Source: Lentzea albidocapillata (GTDB lineage: Bacteria; Actinomycetota; Actinomycetes; Mycobacteriales; Pseudonocardiaceae). Taken from it: a stretch of DNA of 64,000 nt. The DNA is taken from NCBI RefSeq assembly GCF_000719115.1, contig NZ_JOEA01000021.1:105219-169218 (forward strand), in the 5' to 3' direction. Of the stretch, positions 29,085 to 37,277 are shown piece by piece; within the stretch, counting starts at the first letter, position 1; every line of letters starts with the position of its first letter. Under the pieces are notes generated by a model. It was not told the origin of the DNA. It ran no database searches and saw nothing but the letters and a program-made list of their open reading frames with translations. The position numbers and the translations under genes were made by a program.

Positions 29085-29488
29085 GCACCGGTCGTCGAGC
29101 CCGGCCGGAGGATCATCAGCACCGTCACGGTCGCCCACAACAGGTTGAAGACGCCTGTGTACATGGCCAGGTGCTTGATGTCCTTGGTCTTGAGCGCCTT
29201 CTCCTGGCCGGGAAGGATCTTCAGGGCGAGCACGAACGCGGCGGCGGTGGTGAGCGCGATCGACGTGATCACCCACGGGTGGCCGGTCACGCCCATCACG
29301 CCGGCCGTCGCGAACCCGAAGACCGGCACCGAGATGCCGATGAGTGCGTAGACACGGCAGATCCGGTGCAGGAGTTCGGGATTGCCGGCCGTGGTCACGG
29401 CCTTCGGGAACATGCTGGCGGCGACGGTGACCGGGCCGATCGCGATGATCGCGGCCAGTACGTGCAGCGAGAGGAAGAACTTGCTCAC
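29081..29488 (-). CDS. DUF2269-like integral membrane protein
   Basis: 135 residues with four membrane helices (FLSLHVLAAIIAIGPVTVAA, VYALIGISVPVFGFATAGVM, WVITSIALTTAAAFVLALKI, YTGVFNLLWATVTVLMIL). The FFLSLHVLAAIIAIG start is typical of DUF2269. GTG 29488 is preferred (GGAG six bases upstream), and GTG 29500 is in frame. It overlaps the SDR stop codon by four bases. No function is known. Confidence 0.72.
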   Translation of the reverse strand: MSKFFLSLHVLAAIIAIGPVTVAASMFPKAVTTAGNPELLHRICRVYALIGISVPVFGFATAGVMGVTGHPWVITSIALTTAAAFVLALKILPGQEKALKTKDIKHLAMYTGVFNLLWATVTVLMILRPGSTTGA

Positions 29489-30066
29489 GCCGCGCTCCAC
29501 ACCGTGCCGCGGCGTTCATGGGCGACGAGTTCCTGGGCCTCCAGGGCCTCCAGGGCCTGCTGGGCGCCGATCTCGCGTTCGTCGTGGCGCAGAAGCCGAT
29601 CGCGCTGAGGCCCCACCCGCCCAGGGGGCAGACCGCCACACAGCGTCGACGTCGACTTTACCGGCGGAAACGCGCTGTCAAGGCCCCGCTCGGCGATCTG
29701 TGGACAAGTCGGCCCAGGTTGGTGAGCGCCAGTGAGTTGTCCACAGATCTGCGAGCGGCCGCAGCCACCGACGCGGGCTCGATACGCTGGACGTGGGCTG
29801 CTCCCCCGAGGAGGGCGGGGGCTGCGCGCCCGATGATGATCTTGCCTTTCGCTGGTCGCCACTGCGGCTCCGGACCTGGCGTCGGCGGCGGTCCTGCCTG
29901 AGGTCGGCGGTGTGGTTGCTCTGAGAGACAACAGGTTGAGGCCGGCGGGGACCTCGCGGGCGCCCTCCACCAGTTCGGTTCGGATTCCGCCTGCGGTCAG
30001 CGTCTCGTACGGACCGATCACGTCCAACGGGTCGAAGCCGTCGAACAACACCACTTGGGCTCTCAC
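29485..30066 (-). pseudogene. DJ-1/PfpI-family gene, truncated and degenerate
   Basis: The first 48 codons from GTG 30066 are a clean DJ-1/PfpI start (VVLFDGFDPLDVIGPYETL then GIRTELVEGAREVPAGLNLL). After that the reading becomes Arg/Pro/Ser-rich with no recognisable fold, lacking the nucleophile-elbow Cys. The final 40 codons (EIGAQQALEALEAQELVAHE) look protein-like again and may be the tail of a different gene. An intact gene would be about 200 residues of continuous similarity. The middle also contains a 13-bp inverted repeat with two DnaA-box sequences. I read this as a remnant left by deletion or insertion. Confidence 0.55.
29695..29749. repeat. 13-bp inverted repeat containing two DnaA-box sequences
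   Basis: GATCTGTGGACAA (29695-29707) and TTGTCCACAGATC (29737-29749) are perfect inverted copies 29 bases apart. Each contains TTGTCCACA, the DnaA-box form favoured in high-GC actinobacteria. The pair lies in degenerate, probably non-coding sequence. It could bind DnaA away from the origin, or be a chance or structural repeat. Confidence 0.5.
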
Positions 30067-30172
30067 TGCGTCTCCTCGCGTCGGTGATCAAAACCGTAGG
30101 AGCGGGAGGCCGTGGTGAGAACTGGCTGGAATGCCATGTTCCAACGGATTCTCGCCAGCTACGGTGGTGGAC

Positions 30173-31090
30173 GTGCACGAGGTGGCAGTGGTAGCGATGG
30201 ACAGCGTCGTCCCGTTCGACTTCGCGACACCGGTCGACGCGTTCAACTGGGTCGGGCGGTACCGCGTACGGGTCTGCGGTCCGAAGAGGACTGTCGACGC
30301 GGGCTGTTTCGAGATCAAGATCCCGCACGGCTTGGAGTTGCTGTCCGAAGTGGACACGATCGTTCTGCCGGGCCATGATCCGGACATGGTCGTCCCGAAG
30401 CCGTTGATCGACGGGTTGCGGCAGGCCGCGGCGAGGGGTGCGCGGATCGCGTCGATCTGCACGGGGGCGTTCGTGTTCGCGGCGACCGGTCTGCTCGACG
30501 GGCTGCGGGTGACGACGCACTGGCTGGGAGCGGAGGAGCTGGCGGCGCGGTTTCCGGCGCTGGAGGTCGACCCGGACGTGCTGTACGTCGACAACGGGCA
30601 GTTCCTCACGTCCGCGGGTGCCGCGGCGGGGCTGGACCTGTGCCTGCACATGATCAGGCGCGATCACGGGTCAGCGGTGGCGGCTGATGCGGCGCGGTTC
30701 GCCGTGATGCCCCTTGAGAGAGAAGGCGGGCAGGCGCAGTTCATCGTGACACCGCCCGTGACGCCTCAAGGAGCCGAGCTGGAACCCGTGCTGCGGTGGA
30801 TGGAGGCCAACGCGTCGCTCGACCTGACGCTGGAGGACCTGGCTAAGCAGGCGGGCATGAGCACGCGGACGTTGAACCGGCGCTTTCGTGAGCAGACGGG
30901 CACGACGCCGCTCCAGTGGCTGCACCGCGCGCGGGTCCGCCAGGCGCAGCACCTGCTGGAGACGACCAGGGACCCGGTGGAGCTGATCGCGAGCCGCGTG
31001 GGCTTCGGATCGGCCACGGCGTTCCGTGACAGGTTCAAGCGGATCGCCGGGACATCACCGCAGAGCTATCGGGCGGCTTTTCAGGGCTGA
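30173..31090 (+). CDS. GlxA-type transcriptional regulator (DJ-1/PfpI domain plus AraC helix-turn-helix)
   Basis: About 305 residues. The N-terminal class I amidotransferase-like domain (VVPFDFATPVDAF, VLPGHDPD, IASICTGAFVFAATGLLDG) has Cys at the elbow position. Two AraC helix-turn-helix motifs follow (LTLEDLAKQAGMSTRTLNRRF and ELIASRVGFGSATAFRDRFK), ending GTSPQSYRAAF. The start is uncertain: GTG 30173, or GTG 30164/30167. It diverges from the broken DJ-1/PfpI gene, which may have been its target or partner. The stop overlaps the convergent Nudix gene by ten bases. Confidence 0.88.
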   Translation: MHEVAVVAMDSVVPFDFATPVDAFNWVGRYRVRVCGPKRTVDAGCFEIKIPHGLELLSEVDTIVLPGHDPDMVVPKPLIDGLRQAAARGARIASICTGAFVFAATGLLDGLRVTTHWLGAEELAARFPALEVDPDVLYVDNGQFLTSAGAAAGLDLCLHMIRRDHGSAVAADAARFAVMPLEREGGQAQFIVTPPVTPQGAELEPVLRWMEANASLDLTLEDLAKQAGMSTRTLNRRFREQTGTTPLQWLHRARVRQAQHLLETTRDPVELIASRVGFGSATAFRDRFKRIAGTSPQSYRAAFQG

Positions 31091-31617
31091 GAGTGTTCGT
31101 GCAGCAGGAGAAGCGTGTAAGCGGCGATGGACTGGGCGTCGCTGATCTCACCCTTGGAGACCATCGACTCGAAGTCGGCGCGCGGGAACCACGCCGACCG
31201 CATGTCCTGCTCCTCGTGCTCCCGCTCGTGGAAGCCCTCGGACAGGTCGGTGGCGAGGAACACGCGGCCGCGCTGCGACGACATGCCGGGCGCGACGTCG
31301 AGCACGCCGAGCTCGATCATCCGGCCGGCGCGCAGCCCCGTCTCCTCGCGGAGCTCGCGGCGGGCCAGTTCCAGCGGGCCGGAGTCGGCGCGGTCCGGCG
31401 CGGTGCCCTGCGGGAACTCCCAGCGGCGCAGGCCGATCGGGTACCGGAACTGCTCGACGAGCCGCACGCGTTCGCCGTCGAGCGGGATGATCAGCGCGAA
31501 GTCGGGCTTGTCGACCACGCCGTAGATGCCACTCGAACCGTCCGCGCGTTTGATCTCGTCCTCGCGAACGGTCATCCACGGGTTTGCGTACACCTGACGG
31601 GTGCCGAGGCTTTCCAC
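31081..31617 (-). CDS. Nudix hydrolase, ADP-ribose pyrophosphatase-like
   Basis: 178 residues with a full Nudix box ending ARRELREETGL, preceded by RRWEFPQGTAPD, the strand-loop typical of ADP-ribose/NDP-sugar hydrolases. EQFRYPIGL matches the substrate-side strand. GTG 31617 was chosen because upstream in-frame sequence is low quality. It diverges from nucS with a 54-base gap. Confidence 0.88.
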   Translation of the reverse strand: MESLGTRQVYANPWMTVREDEIKRADGSSGIYGVVDKPDFALIIPLDGERVRLVEQFRYPIGLRRWEFPQGTAPDRADSGPLELARRELREETGLRAGRMIELGVLDVAPGMSSQRGRVFLATDLSEGFHEREHEEQDMRSAWFPRADFESMVSKGEISDAQSIAAYTLLLLHEHSQP

Positions 31618-31671
31618 GGCACGGACCGTACCTAACGTCCGGGTGTTGGACACACCCCGTAGCCTGTCGCG

Positions 31672-32331
31672 GTGCGTCTCGTCATCGCTCGCTGCAAGGT
31701 CGACTACGTAGGCCGACTCACCGCCCATCTGCCGATGGCTCAGCGCTTGCTGCTGATCAAGGCAGACGGTTCGGTGTCGATCCACTCCGACGACCGCGCG
31801 TACAAGCCGTTGAACTGGATGAGCCCGCCCTGCTGGCTGATCGAGGACCCGGACATCTGGACGGTGCAGAACAAGGCGGGGGAGAAGCTGATCATCACCC
31901 TCGAAGAGGTCATGCACGACTCCAAGCACGAGCTCGGCCCGGAGCCCGGCCTGCAGAAGGACGGCGTCGAAGCCGACCTGCAGAAGCTCCTCGCCGAGCA
32001 CGTCACGACACTGGGCGACGGCTGGTCCCTGGTGCGCCGTGAGTTCCCGACCCCGATCGGCCCGGTCGACCTGATGTGCCGCAACGCCTCTGGTGGTTCG
32101 GTGGCGGTCGAGATCAAGCGGCGTGGCGAGATCGACGGTGTCGAGCAGCTGACCAGGTACCTGGAGCTGCTCAACCGCGATCCGCTGCTCGCGCCGGTGC
32201 AGGGTGTGTTCGCGGCGCAGCAGATCAAGCCCCAGGCGCGGGTGCTGGCCGAGGACCGCGGGATCCGGTGCGTGGTGCTCGACTACGACGCGTTGCGCGG
32301 GATCGAGCCGGACGAGTTCCGCCTGTTCTGA
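31672..32331 (+). CDS. nucS: Mismatch-specific endonuclease NucS (EndoMS)
   Basis: The 219-residue homodimeric endonuclease that cuts both strands at G-T, G-G and T-T mismatches, the actinobacterial replacement for MutS/MutL repair. The N-terminal DNA-binding domain starts [16 protein letters not shown]. The C-terminal RecB-like nuclease has D133 (GPVDLMCR), E147 and K149 ([19 protein letters not shown]). The C-terminal DEFRLF fits a beta-clamp-binding tail. Confidence 0.95.
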   Translation: MRLVIARCKVDYVGRLTAHLPMAQRLLLIKADGSVSIHSDDRAYKPLNWMSPPCWLIEDPDIWTVQNKAGEKLIITLEEVMHDSKHELGPEPGLQKDGVEADLQKLLAEHVTTLGDGWSLVRREFPTPIGPVDLMCRNASGGSVAVEIKRRGEIDGVEQLTRYLELLNRDPLLAPVQGVFAAQQIKPQARVLAEDRGIRCVVLDYDALRGIEPDEFRLF

Positions 32332-32475
32332 CCGAACTGCCTGACTTCCAGCAAGCACCCCGTCTCAGCTCATGGTTTCGTGATCATGCACACGGGGTAA
32401 GAACCCATCCACCTGGAGTAATGTCCCCTCCTGGTCGGTGATGTTCGACTTTGTTGAGGTCTTGGGAGGTGGGCG

Positions 32476-34173
32476 GTGTCGATGTCGGTGCTGGCCGAAG
32501 CGGACCTGCGGCTTGACGCGGGACCGATCGACTACGCGTTGCTCGTCATCTACTTCGTGGTGGTTCTCGGCATCGGCGTGATGGCACGACGATCCGTCTC
32601 CTCCAGCCTCGACTTCCTGCTGTCCGGGCGATCGCTGCCGGCGTGGGTCACCGGGCTCGCGTTCATCTCGGCGAACCTCGGCGCGCTCGAGCTCATGGGC
32701 ATGACGGCGAACGGCGCGCAGTACGGCATGGCGACCGTGCACTACTACTGGATCGGCGCCATCCCCGCGATGGTGTTCCTCGGTCTGGTGATGATGCCGT
32801 TCTACTACGGCTCGAAAGTGCGCAGCGTTCCCGAGTTCATGCTCCGCCGGTTCGGCAAACCGGCCCACCTGGTCAACGCCATCAGCTTCGCCGTCGCGCA
32901 GATCCTGATCGCGGGCATCAACCTGTTCGCGCTCGCGGTGATCATCGACGCGCTGCTCGGGTGGCCGCTGCCGGTGTCCATCTGCGTCGCGGCGCTGGTG
33001 GTGCTCGCGTACACGGCGCTCGGCGGCCTGAGTGCGGCCATCTACAACGAGGTGTTGCAGTTCTTCGTCATCGTGGCCGCGCTGGCGCCGTTGACGATCG
33101 TCGGCCTGATCAAGGTCGGCGGCTGGCAGGGAATCGTCGAGAAAGTCACGGACCAGGAGCAACTGTCCGCCTGGCCCGCGGCCGAACTCACCGGCATCGA
33201 CCACCCGGTGTGGAGTGTCATCGGTCTGGTGTTCGGTCTCGGCTTCGTGCTGTCGTTCGGTTACTGGACGACGAACTTCGCCGAGGTGCAGCGCGCGATG
33301 AGCGCGAAGTCGATGTCCGCGGCCAAGCGCACGCCGATCATCGGTGCGTACCCGAAGGCATTGATCCCGGCGATCATCATCATCCCCGGCATCATCGCCG
33401 CGCTGATCGTGCCGGAGATGGCCCAGCTCAAGGCCGGTGACACCAGCAGCGGCGTGGCCTACAACGACGTGCTGCCGCTGCTCATGCGCGACCTGCTGCC
33501 CAACGGCATCCTCGGCATCGCGATCACGGGTCTGCTGGCGAGCTTCATGGCCGGTGTGGCGGCGAACGTCAGCTCGTTCAACACCGTCTTCACGTACGAC
33601 CTGTGGCAGGACTACATCAAGAAGGACAGGCCGGACGAGTACTACCTGCGCATCGGACGTCTCGCCACGGTCGGTGCGTGCGTTCTGGCGATCGGCACGG
33701 CGTTCATCGCGGCGGCGCTCGGCGGGTCCAACATCATGGACTACATCCAGGCGCTGTTCTCGTTCTTCAACGCGCCGCTGTTCGCGACGTTCATCCTCGG
33801 CATGTTCTGGAAGCGGATGACGCCGACCGCCGGTTGGGTCGGTCTGCTCGCGGGTACGTTCACCGCGATCTTCATCTACGTGGTCTCGGAGCCGTCGTTC
33901 GGCATCGAGCTGCTGGAACTGCCCGGTCAGGGCGCGAGCTTCCTCGGCGCGGGTCTCGCGTTCGTGGTCGACATCGTCGTGAGCGTCGCGGTCACCATGG
34001 TCACGAGGCCCAAGCCGGACAGCGAGCTCGTCGGGCTGGTCTACAGCCTCACGCCCAAGAAGGACAGGGCGCACTCCACCACCGGTGAGGACGCGGGCTG
34101 GTACCGCTCGCCCGCCCTGCTGGGCGGCGGAGTGCTGGCCCTGACGACCGTTCTCTACTTCATCTTCGGCTGA
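32476..34173 (+). CDS. Sodium:solute symporter (SSS/SLC5 family)
   Basis: A 565-residue permease with about 14 membrane helices. The first helices carry IDYALLVIYFVVVLGIGVMA and SLDFLLSGRSLPAWVTGLAFISANLGALELMGM, in which the SGRSLP..GLAF..AN pattern is characteristic of the family. The later RSVPEFMLRRFG and YTALGGLSAAIYNEVLQ are also conserved. Overall it is nearest the SGLT-type branch. Substrate cannot be assigned. GTG 32476 follows GGGAGG. A 78-residue membrane protein follows eleven bases after the stop and is probably co-expressed. Confidence 0.9.
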   Translation: MSMSVLAEADLRLDAGPIDYALLVIYFVVVLGIGVMARRSVSSSLDFLLSGRSLPAWVTGLAFISANLGALELMGMTANGAQYGMATVHYYWIGAIPAMVFLGLVMMPFYYGSKVRSVPEFMLRRFGKPAHLVNAISFAVAQILIAGINLFALAVIIDALLGWPLPVSICVAALVVLAYTALGGLSAAIYNEVLQFFVIVAALAPLTIVGLIKVGGWQGIVEKVTDQEQLSAWPAAELTGIDHPVWSVIGLVFGLGFVLSFGYWTTNFAEVQRAMSAKSMSAAKRTPIIGAYPKALIPAIIIIPGIIAALIVPEMAQLKAGDTSSGVAYNDVLPLLMRDLLPNGILGIAITGLLASFMAGVAANVSSFNTVFTYDLWQDYIKKDRPDEYYLRIGRLATVGACVLAIGTAFIAAALGGSNIMDYIQALFSFFNAPLFATFILGMFWKRMTPTAGWVGLLAGTFTAIFIYVVSEPSFGIELLELPGQGASFLGAGLAFVVDIVVSVAVTMVTRPKPDSELVGLVYSLTPKKDRAHSTTGEDAGWYRSPALLGGGVLALTTVLYFIFG

Positions 34174-34184
34174 GGGAGGCTGCC

Positions 34185-34421
34185 ATGAGGTTGTTCGACC
34201 TGCGACTGATCATCGCTTTCCTCTTCGGCCTGTACGGCGTCGTGCTGGTCGTCATCGGGTTCGGGTTCACGACCGACGAGGACCTGGCCAAAGCTCAGGG
34301 GGTCAACATCAACCTGTGGGCCGGCGTCGCCATGGCGGCGCTGGCGGCGCTGTTCGCCGCGTGGGCGCTGCTGCGCCCTCAGTTCGTGGACCCGGACAAG
34401 CAGCCGCTCAAGGAGCTATGA
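34185..34421 (+). CDS. Two-span small membrane protein paired with the symporter
   Basis: 78 residues with two helices (IIAFLFGLYGVVLVVIGF and LWAGVAMAALAALFAAWALL) and the short loop GFTTDEDLAKAQGVNINL. Small proteins of this shape commonly follow actinobacterial SSS symporters. A stabilising or accessory role is inferred from the operon. ATG 34185 has GAGGGAGGC upstream. Confidence 0.75.
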   Translation: MRLFDLRLIIAFLFGLYGVVLVVIGFGFTTDEDLAKAQGVNINLWAGVAMAALAALFAAWALLRPQFVDPDKQPLKEL

Positions 34422-34508
34422 CTGGGGACGACCAGGGTAAACAGGGTTGAAGGCCTCGATCGTCCACGCGTCGAGCCAGTTGAATGCGCGGCGAATTCGG
34501 TTTCGCAC
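34416..34508 (-). CDS. Candidate 30-residue small protein with strong ribosome binding site
   Basis: GTG 34508 is preceded by AGAAGGAGA with four bases to the start, one of the best Shine-Dalgarno sequences in the window. It reads 30 codons to TAG at 34416. The peptide is basic at the start (RNRIRRA), then amphipathic and aromatic (FNWLDAWTIEAFNPVY), ending PGRPQS. It overlaps the end of the 78-residue gene by six bases, tail to tail. Without conservation data it is a candidate only. I know no family for it. Confidence 0.5.
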   Translation of the reverse strand: MRNRIRRAFNWLDAWTIEAFNPVYPGRPQS

Positions 34509-34648
34509 GTTTCTCCTTCTCTCGGGGTCTTCATCCAGTACATCGCGTTGATGTTCTGAATCGTTCCCGTAGCTGTGGGTGACATGTGCCACGGGGTAAC
34601 TCGGGGTACCGCCCACGAAGGCGCGCGAAGGTCGCTACCGTGCACGTC

Positions 34649-35662
34649 GTGCCTCGTTTTCGCGCCACCGCTGTGGTCGCCGCCGCCGCGCTGCTGATGG
34701 CCGGCTGTGCGACCGGCCCGGGTCTTGCCAAGACCAACTCGCCGCGCCGCACCGTGCAGGCGGGTGCGGACACGACGACGTCGACCGACCCGTCGGTCAA
34801 GCAGTCCGCGCAGCCGGGCAAACCGGTCGATCCGGCGTTCGCGCCCGAGCGCCTGCGGCTGATCAACCCGTGCGCGCTGATCGAGAAGGAACTGCTGCAG
34901 ACGGTCGGCACGCCGTCGAGGTACTCGAGCAGCTCCTACACGCGCTGCGCCAACTACATGAAGGACAAGGCCGGCAAGACGCTCAACATCACGCTGGACA
35001 TCGGCTACTCGCTGACGTCCACCGAGCTGAAGAAGGCGACCAAGCAGATCGCGGGCCTCAGGAGCGGTGAGCAGAAGCTGAACAACACCTCGTGCTTCAT
35101 CTCGGCCGTGACGCAGGAGAGCCCGGCACAGGCCGTGCGACTGCAGGTGAACACCGGCACCGGCGGCAGCGAGGCGTGCGAGCCGGGGCGCAAGGTGCTC
35201 GAAGGTGTCGTGCGCAAGCTCAAGGGCAACCCGCAGAAGTACAGCCCGCCGAAGGGCTCGCCGGTCGAGGTCGACCCGTGCGCGATCGTGGAGAAGTCGA
35301 CGCTCGCGCCGGTGCTCGGTGCCTCGCCGCGGGTGCTGCCGTACGGTCTGCACCAGTGCTCGTGGACGGGACAGAGCGCGCAGATGCAGATCGAGTTCAA
35401 GACGACGCGCATCCCGAAGGACGGCAAGTTCGACAGCAGGTCCGTCGAGACCGATCTCGGTGGCGGGCTCAAGGGTTACCAGTCGTTCAGGGACGGCGCG
35501 TACCCCACGTGCGAGCTGGTGCTGATCCGCACGAAGGATCAGGACGACGCGGGTGAGATCGCGGAGTTCATCGTCGCGGCCTCGAAGGACAAGGAACTGG
35601 ATCGCTGCCAGGCGGCGCAGGCGTTCGCCAAGGCGGTTCTTCCCTTGCTGCCCCAGGCCTGA
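34649..35662 (+). CDS. Secreted lipoprotein with two DUF3558-like domains
   Basis: 337 residues. The signal peptide ends in lipobox LLMAGC (Cys about residue 21), so it is a lipid-anchored exported protein. After a Thr/Ser/Pro-rich linker come two related domains, each beginning with the DUF3558 hallmark: INPCALIEKELLQTVG and VDPCAIVEKSTLAPVLG. Each has further Cys residues placed for a disulphide. Tandem duplication is the notable feature. GTG 34649 was chosen to give a proper signal peptide. Function unknown. Confidence 0.78.
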   Translation: MPRFRATAVVAAAALLMAGCATGPGLAKTNSPRRTVQAGADTTTSTDPSVKQSAQPGKPVDPAFAPERLRLINPCALIEKELLQTVGTPSRYSSSSYTRCANYMKDKAGKTLNITLDIGYSLTSTELKKATKQIAGLRSGEQKLNNTSCFISAVTQESPAQAVRLQVNTGTGGSEACEPGRKVLEGVVRKLKGNPQKYSPPKGSPVEVDPCAIVEKSTLAPVLGASPRVLPYGLHQCSWTGQSAQMQIEFKTTRIPKDGKFDSRSVETDLGGGLKGYQSFRDGAYPTCELVLIRTKDQDDAGEIAEFIVAASKDKELDRCQAAQAFAKAVLPLLPQA

Positions 35663-35664
35663 CC

Positions 35665-35678
35665 GTCCCGTACGGGAC
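35665..35678. repeat. Perfect 14-base palindrome after the lipoprotein gene
   Basis: GTCCCGTACGGGAC is fully self-complementary and lies three bases after the lipoprotein stop. With a four-base loop it makes only a 5-bp stem, so a protein-binding site is as likely as a terminator. Confidence 0.35.
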
Positions 35679-35722
35679 CAGGCGGGGGCTGAAAGTTCTC
35701 CGAGCACGCGTTAGGGTCGAGG

Positions 35723-35736
35723 TTACTGGCGAGTAC
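35723..35736. promoter_or_regulatory. Candidate operator (TTACTNNNNAGTAA-like) upstream of the aldehyde dehydrogenase gene
   Basis: TTACTGGCGAGTAC matches nine of ten defined positions of the palindrome seen at ccr. It lies only 13 bases before the start codon, just ahead of GGAGGAG, so binding would block transcription start or early elongation. Confidence 0.5.
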
Positions 35737-35749
35737 CGGAGGAGCTCTC

Positions 35750-37255
35750 ATGACGCAGACCGCTTCGGACAGCGCGCTGTCGGCCGATGGCGAGCAGCGG
35801 CGGTTCGCATCGCTGGACCCGCGTACGGGTGAGGTCGTCGCGCACCACCCGATCCACACGGCCGCCGAGGTCGAGGACGCGGTGTCCTCGGCGCGCGAGG
35901 CCGCCGCGTGGTGGGCGGGCCTCGGCTTCGAGGGCCGCAAGACCAAGCTCGACGCGTGGCGCAGGATCCTCTCGCAGCGCTCGGACGAGTTCATCGCGTT
36001 GATCAGCTCGGAGACGGGCAAGCCCGCGGACGACTCCCGCGTCGAGGTCGCGCTGGTGATGGACCACCTGCACTGGGCCTCGCGGCACGCCGGTCGTGTG
36101 CTGGGCAAGCGCCGCGTGTCCTCCGGCATGCTGATGTTCAACCACAGCGCGACGCTGGAGTACCGGCCGTTGGGCGTCATCGGCGTCATCGGGCCGTGGA
36201 ACTACCCCGCGCACACGCCGATGGGTTCTATCTCGTACGCACTTTCCGCGGGCAACACCGTGGTGTTCAAGCCGTCGGAGTTCACGCCGGGCGTCGGCAC
36301 GTTCCTCGCGTCGACGTTCACCGAGGCCGTACCGGAGTATCCGGTGTTCCAGGTCGTCACGGGCTTCGGCGAGACGGGTGCGGCACTGGTCGCCTCGGGT
36401 GTCGACAAGATCGCGTTCACGGGTTCCACCCGGACCGGCAAGAAGGTCATGGCCGCGGCCGCGACGTCGCTGACGCCGGTGCTGGTCGAGTGCGGTGGCA
36501 AGGACGCGCTGATCGTCGACTCGGACGCCGACCTGACCGCTGCCGCCGAGGCCGCGATCTGGGGCGCGGTGTCCAACGCCGGCCAGACCTGTGCGGGCGT
36601 GGAACGGATCTACGTGGCCGAGGAGGTCGCCGACGAGTTCACCGAGATCGTGGTGAAGCGGGCGACGAAGCTCAAGCCGGGCGGCGAGCCGAACGCGAAC
36701 CTGGGGCCGATCACGATGCCGTCGCAGGTGGAGATCATCCGCGAGCACGTGCAGGACGCGCTGGACCGCGGCGGCAAGGCACTGGTGGGCGGGCCGGACT
36801 CGATCAGGCCGCCGTACGTCGAGCCGGTGGTGCTGGTCGACGTGCCGGAGGACTCGCTGGCGGTCACGGAGGAGACCTTCGGGCCGACCGTGGTCATCAA
36901 CCGGGTGCCGAACGCGCTGGAGGGCGTGCGGCTCGCGAACCAGTCGAAGTACGGGCTGGGCGCCGCCGTGTTCTCGAAGTCGCGTGGCGAGGAGTTGGCC
37001 GCCGAGCTGCGGGTCGGGATGGTGTCGGTCAACTCCGTGCTGACCTACGCGGCGATTCCCGGGCTGCCCTTCGGTGGCGTCGGCGATTCCGGGTTCGGGC
37101 GCATCCACGGTGACGACGGGCTGCGCGAGTTCGCCTACGCCAAGGCCGTGACGAAGCTGAAGTTCAAGTCGCTGATCAACATGGCGACGTTCGACAGGTC
37201 GTCCATGGCGGGCAAGCAGATGCTGCGCCTCGCGCGGACGCTCTTCGGTCGCTGA
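35750..37255 (+). CDS. Aldehyde dehydrogenase family protein
   Basis: 501 residues, NAD(P)-dependent ALDH superfamily. GPWNYP (the N of the oxyanion pocket) is in VIGVIGPWNYPAHTP, the cofactor loop is FTGSTRTGKKV, the general-base Glu is in LVECGGKDA, and the nucleophile is C281 in NAGQTCAGVER. ETFGPTVVINRV and LPFGGVGDSGFGR are conserved late motifs. The C-terminal tail after KLKFKSL is longer than usual and basic. ATG 35750 has GGAGGAG. The substrate is not evident. The operator-like site suggests co-regulation with acyl-CoA genes. Confidence 0.93.
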   Translation: MTQTASDSALSADGEQRRFASLDPRTGEVVAHHPIHTAAEVEDAVSSAREAAAWWAGLGFEGRKTKLDAWRRILSQRSDEFIALISSETGKPADDSRVEVALVMDHLHWASRHAGRVLGKRRVSSGMLMFNHSATLEYRPLGVIGVIGPWNYPAHTPMGSISYALSAGNTVVFKPSEFTPGVGTFLASTFTEAVPEYPVFQVVTGFGETGAALVASGVDKIAFTGSTRTGKKVMAAAATSLTPVLVECGGKDALIVDSDADLTAAAEAAIWGAVSNAGQTCAGVERIYVAEEVADEFTEIVVKRATKLKPGGEPNANLGPITMPSQVEIIREHVQDALDRGGKALVGGPDSIRPPYVEPVVLVDVPEDSLAVTEETFGPTVVINRVPNALEGVRLANQSKYGLGAAVFSKSRGEELAAELRVGMVSVNSVLTYAAIPGLPFGGVGDSGFGRIHGDDGLREFAYAKAVTKLKFKSLINMATFDRSSMAGKQMLRLARTLFGR

Positions 37256-37277
37256 GGCGCAGCATCTGCTCGAGGTC

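Noticed and set aside
32365..34074. Long minus-strand frame opposite the symporter gene
   Set aside because: Composition is charged and repetitive with no domain. The plus strand encodes a clear membrane transporter.
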